From NCBI GenBank assembly GCA_016932895.1, contig JAFGCA010000414.1, positions 1 to 21,622 of the forward strand: a stretch of 21,622 nucleotides of DNA, in the 5' to 3' direction. The notes under the pieces were generated by a model. The model was not told the DNA's origin. It ran no database searches and worked only from the letters and a program-made list of their open reading frames with translations. This stretch comes from Sedimentisphaerales bacterium. Its GTDB lineage: Bacteria > Planctomycetota > Phycisphaerae > Sedimentisphaerales > SG8-4. This document shows, one piece after another, positions 17,352 to 21,622 of the stretch (positions are counted from its first letter, which is position 1; each line of letters opens with the position of its first letter). A program made the position numbers and the translations under genes.

Positions 17352-17395
17352 GTACGGTCTTGCCGGCCTTCCGCGATGGGAACGCAAGATCGTAC
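17352..17395 (+). terminator. Hairpin after gspM; possible terminator or processing structure
   Basis: Arms 17352-17363 and 17384-17395 pair over 12 bp with a single G-U wobble. A second inner stem (TTCC 17369-17372 with GGAA 17379-17382) closes around a six-base loop. It lies 12 nt after the gspM stop. No T-run follows, so it is not a standard intrinsic terminator. It could be Rho-linked, or an mRNA 3'-end or processing structure. Confidence 0.45.
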
Positions 17396-17442
17396 GGTGT
17401 AACAGGAATCGTTCGTAGTAACTTGGCAGGGGAGTCCGGGCT

Positions 17443-18021
17443 ATGGCTCAGCGAAGGCCGCTACCGATTCACAGACGCATCACGCTCGACGAATTCCTGG
17501 CGTTCACCGGCTGGGAGGTGACGCCGGGAGCGTCCCGCACCGCCATGACGACGGCGCTGGATTTCTACCAGGACTGCATCCCGCGTCCGATTCTCATGCA
17601 GAAGGTCGCGCGTCCCAGTCCGTGGTCGCTGCCGCGCGGGGACGTGATCAAGCTCTCGGAACTGATGCAGGCCATCGACTTCCGAGGGCCGGTCGAGCGT
17701 TTGGTGGCGCAGCACAACCGGCGCTTCAAGTGCTTCCGGCCGCGGAATGAGCCCAAATCGCAGAGACCCAGAGGCAACTGGTTCACGGACCCGTCGGCCC
17801 GGCAGGAGCGACTCGCGCTGCCGGGCGAACAGGACCTGGTGAGAGTCTATGTGGTCCAGGTGCCGGCCCCGTGCCTCAAGAGCCGGGCCTCCGACGCGTT
17901 TACCTGGGTCCGCCGCAACATCGAGGAGATCGAGCAAGAGATCCTGCCCGAGAAATACTTCCATGGCGGTGGTTTCCAGTACTTCATCTGGGAGCCGCAA
18001 CGTTATCTGACATTGGCGTAG
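17443..18021 (+). CDS. Hypothetical protein, 192 aa
   Basis: I do not recognise this protein. The ATG at 17443 has a GGGGAG about 10 nt upstream. It is soluble, with no signal peptide or membrane helix, and is basic and rich in Arg, Pro and aromatic residues. Residues about 13-60 look helical (DEFLAFTGWEV... ALDFYQDCIP). The middle is Arg/Pro-rich and probably flexible. The C-terminal third has a VRVYVVQVP strand followed by a helix (VRRNIEEIEQEILPEKY) and a final GGFQYFIWEPQRY segment. It starts 102 nt after gspM, beyond the hairpin, and is followed by a cysteine peptidase-like gene. It may be functionally paired with that gene, but nothing in the sequence proves it. Confidence 0.7.
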   Translation: MAQRRPLPIHRRITLDEFLAFTGWEVTPGASRTAMTTALDFYQDCIPRPILMQKVARPSPWSLPRGDVIKLSELMQAIDFRGPVERLVAQHNRRFKCFRPRNEPKSQRPRGNWFTDPSARQERLALPGEQDLVRVYVVQVPAPCLKSRASDAFTWVRRNIEEIEQEILPEKYFHGGGFQYFIWEPQRYLTLA

Positions 18022-18142
18022 AAACCGCCCACGAGGCCAAAGGAAAGGGGAGCAATGTCGCGACAGCGGCCGGTGAGTCGACGTTGAACCGGGCAAGGCC
18101 CAATCTCCCCCGTTCCCAAGTACACGAGGAGCTTAGACTGCC

Positions 18143-18991
18143 ATGACTTTGAAAGAGGAATTCATCGCGCAGGCGAAACGCGACAACTGGCACTTCAACT
18201 TCATCAAACGGACCTCTCTGGGGCCGTTGATCACGGTTCTCGGCAGCCCCCCGATCATGTTTCCATGCGTTGCGGCCGAGATCGTGAAGCTCCCGGCCGG
18301 CAAGGTCGAGAAGTACAAACGCGCGTTTGCCCTGCTTCACAAGCGCTTCCCCACGCTCCATACGTATGTTGACGCCCACAACAAATATGGGGTGGGATTG
18401 ACCGACCAGCACTATGCCCCCGGCAAGGAAGTCCGCCGGAAAGACGTGGACGGGCGCTGGTACCGCTTCGAATTGCAGAGACGAGGTAACTCGTGCGGGC
18501 CCACGTGTGTTCGGACCGTTCTCAGCCAGTACACACACGTCAAGCAGAGGACCGAGAAGCAGATCCGCGACGACGTGGGTCTTCTCGAACGAGGCGTCGC
18601 GCACCAGGGGATCACCCAATCCAACCACGACTGGCACAACGTGGGCTCCGTCATCGGGAGTCTGGTCTCGGTTCTGTACTCCTACGGTGTGCGAGATGTA
18701 CGTCGGCTTGGAGGCGACGCCGATTTTGTGCGTCGCGAATTGTTGAAATGCTCGAATAACAATCCCGGCATCATCGGCTGGTACTGGGGGCTCTGGGGCG
18801 ACACTACCCAGGGGGGGCACTGGACGGTCTGCGTCGGACCGACGCGCGCGGGGAATCGCCTCGTCATTCTGGATCCGTGGAACGGTGTGCAGTACGTCAG
18901 AACGGACAGTTTCTGGGAGTATCACGTTAACGCGGACAGTGGATGGTTTGATTTCTACCACGGCTATGCTCTGGTGACACACCCGAAGTGA
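18143..18991 (+). CDS. C39/papain-like cysteine peptidase-fold protein
   Basis: Predicted cytoplasmic 282-residue protein with no signal peptide. Residues 1-100 are an unfamiliar basic N-terminal region. The C-terminal half fits the peptidase C39-like/papain-like fold. Gln112 lies six residues before Cys118 in the motif GNSCGPTC, where the invariant Cys starts the first helix. His226 is in GGHWTVCVGP and Asp244 is in VILDPWNG. This is the expected Gln/Cys-His-Asp order and spacing for an active peptidase or a transglutaminase/acyltransferase relative. AGGAG about 11 nt upstream supports the start. It is not fused to an ABC transporter, so it is not a bacteriocin exporter. Since tssH lies downstream it could be a T6SS-associated enzyme, but this is only inference. 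The 121 nt before it hold nothing convincing. Confidence 0.72.
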   Translation: MTLKEEFIAQAKRDNWHFNFIKRTSLGPLITVLGSPPIMFPCVAAEIVKLPAGKVEKYKRAFALLHKRFPTLHTYVDAHNKYGVGLTDQHYAPGKEVRRKDVDGRWYRFELQRRGNSCGPTCVRTVLSQYTHVKQRTEKQIRDDVGLLERGVAHQGITQSNHDWHNVGSVIGSLVSVLYSYGVRDVRRLGGDADFVRRELLKCSNNNPGIIGWYWGLWGDTTQGGHWTVCVGPTRAGNRLVILDPWNGVQYVRTDSFWEYHVNADSGWFDFYHGYALVTHPK

Positions 18992-19057
18992 GAGGCTGCG
19001 CGCGGGTGTGCTGCCGCGACGGTCTCCGGGGCGGCGGATCACAAAGGCGTACCGAAA

Positions 19058-20575
19058 ATGGAAGGGGCAATCGTGTTTGAACCGGATCATCCTTTTGACG
19101 CCAAGGCCCTGAAAAAGACACTGGAGGACGCTGGTTATTCGCAGACGGCGTTGGCTGAGACTTTGGGGATCTCTTCTCCGAGCGAACGGCAGGACCCGGA
19201 GGTGGTCTATCGGCGCGTCCGGGCCGAGAGCCCGTACCACGTGCTGGTTCGGCTGTTCTGGCTGGGGCGAACCGTATCGGAATCGACCGTTCGCAAGACG
19301 CTGCCGGGCCTTGACGTCCCGGGCCTGGAGGCAGCGGGGCTGCTGGAACGTCGCGACGGGCTGCTCCGCTCTCACGTCATCCTGGCGCCATATTACGAGT
19401 TGCTTCTGGCCAGCGACTTCGGCCCGGAGATCAAGGGCCCACTGGCGGCCGACCACGTCCTGGGCGTGGGCGCCGCCTCGGTGACTCTGGCCAACCTGAC
19501 CGTTCGCCGGGAGGTGGGCAGCGCTCTCGATCTCGGCTGCGGCGCCGGCATACAGGCCTTCCTGGCCGCGCGCCATGCCCGCCGCGTCGTGGGGACCGAC
19601 ACGAATGCGCGGGCATTGAATTTCGCCGCCTTCAACGCCCGGGTCAACGCGATCGACCGCGTCGAATGGCGCCAGGGCAGCCTCTATGAGCCCGTCGACG
19701 GCGAGCAGTTTGACCTGATTGTGGCCAATCCTCCGTTCGTCATTTCGCCGGAGTCCCGCTTTGTCTTTCGTGACAGTACCATGGCGGGCGACGCCATCTC
19801 GCAGCAGGTGATCGCCGGCGCCGGCGCGAGGCTTACCGAAGGCGGCTTTGCCTGTGTCCTGTTCAACTGGCACCACCGGGACGACGGGGACTGGGATTCG
19901 CGCCCGCGAAGCTGGGTTCGCGATACCGGCTGTGATGCCCTGGTGGTGCGTTTCAAGTCTACGGATCCCCTGGTGTATGCTGCGGACTGGCTGAGGACCA
20001 CGGTGGGGCGGGATTGCCCCGACTACGGACGGCATCTCGACGAATGGATGGCGTATTACGAGGACATGGGGATCGAGCGGATCAGCGCCGGCGCCATCAT
20101 CATGCGCAGGCGCAGCGGGTCGGCCCGCTGGTTCCGGTCCCACGCCATCGGCGCGGGCAGCTATACGGGTTTTTGCGGCGCGCAGATCGAGCGCATTTTC
20201 GCCACCGAGGACCTGCTGCCGACTCTCGACGATGCGGCGCTGCTGGAGCAACGCCTCGTTCTTGACCAGGACCATGTTCTCCAGCAGCAACTGAAGGTTG
20301 AGGGCGGTCGCTGGGGCATCTGCAGCCAACGGCTTTCGGCGTCCGTGGGATTGCCGTTCGCCGGGAATGTGGATAGCTTCATCGCCTCTCTGCTGGCCGG
20401 CTGTGACGGCCGGCGGAGGCTTCGCGAGCTCGTTCTTGAGGTCGCCGGCCGCATGCAGACCGACGCCGAGACAATCACGGCCGATTGTCTCGCTGTCGTG
20501 CGTAAGCTGATGCAGTCCGGATTTCTCCGTGCCGCCGATGATGTCGTGGAAGGCCCAGGTCCCGAATCCTCATGA
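19058..20575 (+). CDS. SAM-dependent class I methyltransferase with PqqD-like C-terminal tail
   Basis: 505 residues. An N-terminal winged-helix-like region (about 10-125) is followed by a Rossmann methyltransferase core. Motif I is LDLGCGAG (157-164), with an acidic strand end GTDTNARAL after it. The motif IV-type sequence NPPF at 224-227 is shared with HemK/RlmG/Trm11-like N-methyltransferases acting on planar nitrogens (glutamine amide or base N). The overall layout resembles DUF7059/DUF7782-type methyltransferases of unknown substrate. After the core, residues about 439-495 (SLLAGCDGRRRLRELV... to ...VRKLMQSGFL) resemble a PqqD/RRE-like winged helix. The start at 19058 has an AAAGG about 11 nt upstream. 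The gene is 66 nt after the peptidase-fold gene. The substrate is unknown. Confidence 0.83.
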   Translation: MEGAIVFEPDHPFDAKALKKTLEDAGYSQTALAETLGISSPSERQDPEVVYRRVRAESPYHVLVRLFWLGRTVSESTVRKTLPGLDVPGLEAAGLLERRDGLLRSHVILAPYYELLLASDFGPEIKGPLAADHVLGVGAASVTLANLTVRREVGSALDLGCGAGIQAFLAARHARRVVGTDTNARALNFAAFNARVNAIDRVEWRQGSLYEPVDGEQFDLIVANPPFVISPESRFVFRDSTMAGDAISQQVIAGAGARLTEGGFACVLFNWHHRDDGDWDSRPRSWVRDTGCDALVVRFKSTDPLVYAADWLRTTVGRDCPDYGRHLDEWMAYYEDMGIERISAGAIIMRRRSGSARWFRSHAIGAGSYTGFCGAQIERIFATEDLLPTLDDAALLEQRLVLDQDHVLQQQLKVEGGRWGICSQRLSASVGLPFAGNVDSFIASLLAGCDGRRRLRELVLEVAGRMQTDAETITADCLAVVRKLMQSGFLRAADDVVEGPGPESS

Positions 20576-20645
20576 CGGTGTCCCGTTTGCGGGCCAAATC
20601 CGCCGTTGTTTCGTGGTTTCTTCTTCCCCCCGGATGGGAACAACA

Positions 20646-20675
20646 TTGACACGGACACGTGATTGGCTATATAAG
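20646..20675 (+). promoter_or_regulatory. Sigma70-type promoter ahead of the 58-aa ORF and tssH
   Basis: A perfect -35 box TTGACA (20646-20651) is followed after 18 bp by TATAAG (20670-20675), five of six matches to TATAAT. The surrounding 120-nt gap (20576-20694) is clearly A/T-richer than the flanking genes. It is the most convincing promoter I see in the window. It would place the transcription start near 20682, just before ATG 20695, and would start the T6SS transcription unit. Confidence 0.6.
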
Positions 20676-20694
20676 AAAGGTCAGCGGAAATTCT

Positions 20695-20871
20695 ATGCGT
20701 GTGGTATATGCGGCAGGCAGCAGTAATGGCTGCTGGGTGAATCATGACTCTATGGTGTTCGCCAGAGAGGGCTCGATATGTACCCTGGGCACTGTTACTT
20801 ATTTCTCCGGAACACCCCCGGTGATGAAGACTGTCTACGTATATCCACGTCCACAACGCGAATACCTGTGA
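20695..20871 (+). CDS. Small hypothetical protein, 58 aa
   Basis: Not recognised. ATG 20695 is preferred over an in-frame GTG at 20659 because the GTG lies between the -35 and -10 boxes of the promoter just upstream. A GGA lies 6 nt upstream of the ATG. The protein is beta-prone and compact, with two cysteines (SNGCWVNHD and GSICTLG) and a basic YPRPQREYL end; it has no signal peptide or membrane helix. Its stop codon overlaps the tssH ribosome-binding site, so the two are probably co-translated. Its codon use is less GC-biased than its neighbours'. It could be a genuine small T6SS-linked protein or a leader ORF for tssH. Confidence 0.55.
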   Translation: MRVVYAAGSSNGCWVNHDSMVFAREGSICTLGTVTYFSGTPPVMKTVYVYPRPQREYL

Positions 20872-20875
20872 GGAA
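20870..20875 (+). promoter_or_regulatory. Shine-Dalgarno of tssH overlapping the upstream stop codon
   Basis: GAGGAA begins inside the TGA stop of the 58-aa ORF and lies 6 nt before the tssH ATG at 20882. This arrangement favours translational coupling and supports the chosen tssH start. Confidence 0.7.
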
Positions 20876-20881
20876 CGGACT

Positions 20882-21622
20882 ATGGCTGAGATAAATCGGG
20901 CTTCTCTGTTCGGCAAGCTCAACTCTCTGGGCTACAAATCCATGGAAAGCGCCACCATTTTCTGCAAGCTCAGAGGCAACCCGTACGTGGAACTGGTGCA
21001 TTGGCTGCACCAGATTCTCAAGCTGCCCGATTCGGATCTGCATCGCATCATCAAACATTTCAACGTGGATCCGTCTCGCCTGGCGGCGGATATGACCGCC
21101 GAGCTCGACCGGCTGCCGCGGGGGGCCACGTCCATTTCGGACCTGTCGCCCCACCTTGAGGAGGCGGTGGAACGCGGATGGGTGTACGGGAGCCTGCTGT
21201 TCGGGGAATCGCAGGTTCGTACGGGTCACCTGATCGTGGGCTTGCTCAAGACCAGTGGTCTCAAGACGGTTCTGCCCGGCCTCTCGAAGGAGTTCGGCAA
21301 AATCAAGCTGGAGCAGCTCAGCGACGATTTCGCCAGGATTGTCGCGGGCTCGCCGGAGGAGTCCCTGCCGGCGACCGACGGGAGCTCCGTCGCCCGTGAA
21401 GCCCAGGCCGGCCCCGGTGACGGCGGCCTGGCGCCGGCGGCGATGGGCAAGCAAGAGGCGCTGCAAAAGTACTCCGTGGATCTCACCGAGAAGGCGCGCA
21501 GCGGGGAGATGGACCCGATCGTGGGCCGGGACGCCGAGATTCGCAAGATCGTGGACATCCTGATGCGCCGGCGGCAGAACAACCCGATTCTTACGGGTGA
21601 GGCGGGCGTGGGCAAGACGGCC
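20882..21622 (+). CDS. tssH: Type VI secretion ATPase TssH (ClpV), 3' partial
   Basis: AAA+ unfoldase that disassembles contracted TssB/TssC sheaths so the T6SS can be reused. The first 247 residues are present. The N-terminal Clp-N domain (about 1-150) has the features that separate ClpV from ClpB: a [19 protein letters not shown] segment, and LDRLPRGA followed by [21 protein letters not shown] and [10 protein letters not shown] Gly/Ala/Pro linker (about 165-195) leads to the first AAA domain: [36 protein letters not shown] and Walker A GEAGVGKT (239-246). The window ends one codon later. A full TssH is about 850-900 residues. Other tss genes are expected downstream. Confidence 0.93.
   Translation, partial: MAEINRASLFGKLNSLGYKSMESATIFCKLRGNPYVELVHWLHQILKLPDSDLHRIIKHFNVDPSRLAADMTAELDRLPRGATSISDLSPHLEEAVERGWVYGSLLFGESQVRTGHLIVGLLKTSGLKTVLPGLSKEFGKIKLEQLSDDFARIVAGSPEESLPATDGSSVAREAQAGPGDGGLAPAAMGKQEALQKYSVDLTEKARSGEMDPIVGRDAEIRKIVDILMRRRQNNPILTGEAGVGKTA

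Noticed and set aside
18055..18087. Ten-codon ORF with a purine-rich upstream sequence before the C39-like gene
   Set aside because: It is too short to support from sequence alone. GGAAAGGGG upstream makes a leader peptide possible, but nothing else backs it.
18143..18991. Reading the C39-like protein as a bacteriocin ABC exporter
   Set aside because: There are no transmembrane helices and no ABC ATPase domain in the protein or in its neighbours.
17984..20329. 781-residue minus-strand open frame opposite the peptidase-like and methyltransferase genes
   Set aside because: The + strand genes show clear family motifs, and the reverse frame has only compositional GC-driven openness.
1..21622. 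CRISPR array, tRNA/rRNA genes, insertion sequences, phage genes or attachment sites
   Set aside because: I saw no regular direct repeats with spacers, no tRNA cloverleaf, no transposase or integrase motifs and no terminal inverted repeats in the window.

Overview
Every gene I can support in this window lies on the + strand. Coding DNA is dense and GC-rich, intergenic gaps are short and genes often overlap. The first protein is full of D-P-N motifs, and a complete type II secretion operon is followed directly by a type VI secretion gene. This fits a Gram-negative-type bacterium, most likely a planctomycete of the Phycisphaerae/Sedimentisphaerales kind. That taxonomic call is inference from style and gene content; there is no marker gene here.

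Region 1 (1-5975). A very large multidomain surface-type protein enters from the left edge. It contains Ig-like repeats, a DUF11-type domain, a beta-propeller-like region and a ZU5-like sandwich. It ends in a tripartite sorting tail: nine glycines and a cysteine, a hydrophobic helix, then an Arg cluster. The next gene encodes a CPBP/Rce1-type glutamic intramembrane protease with all three catalytic motifs.

Region 2 (6014-17340). An eleven-gene type II secretion operon in canonical order: gspC, D, E, F, G, H, I, J, K, L, M. It includes the secretin, the ATPase, the platform protein, all five pseudopilins with G|F prepilin cleavage sites, and the GspL/GspM assembly pair. Prepilin peptidase (gspO), gspN and a pilotin are not in the window. 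An imperfect hairpin follows gspM. Regions 1 and 2 together look like a display system: substrate with Cys-containing sorting tail, candidate processing protease, and export machine.

Region 3 (17443-20575). Three accessory genes: an unrecognised 192-aa protein, a C39/papain-like cysteine peptidase-fold protein with an intact-looking Cys-His-Asp set, and a SAM-dependent methyltransferase with a PqqD-like C-terminal tail.

Region 4 (20576-21622). A good sigma70-type promoter, an unrecognised 58-aa ORF, and the start of tssH (clpV), the type VI secretion sheath-recycling ATPase. The right edge cuts tssH just after its first Walker A motif. This is probably the beginning of a T6SS operon.

No tRNA, rRNA, CRISPR array, insertion sequence or phage gene was seen.
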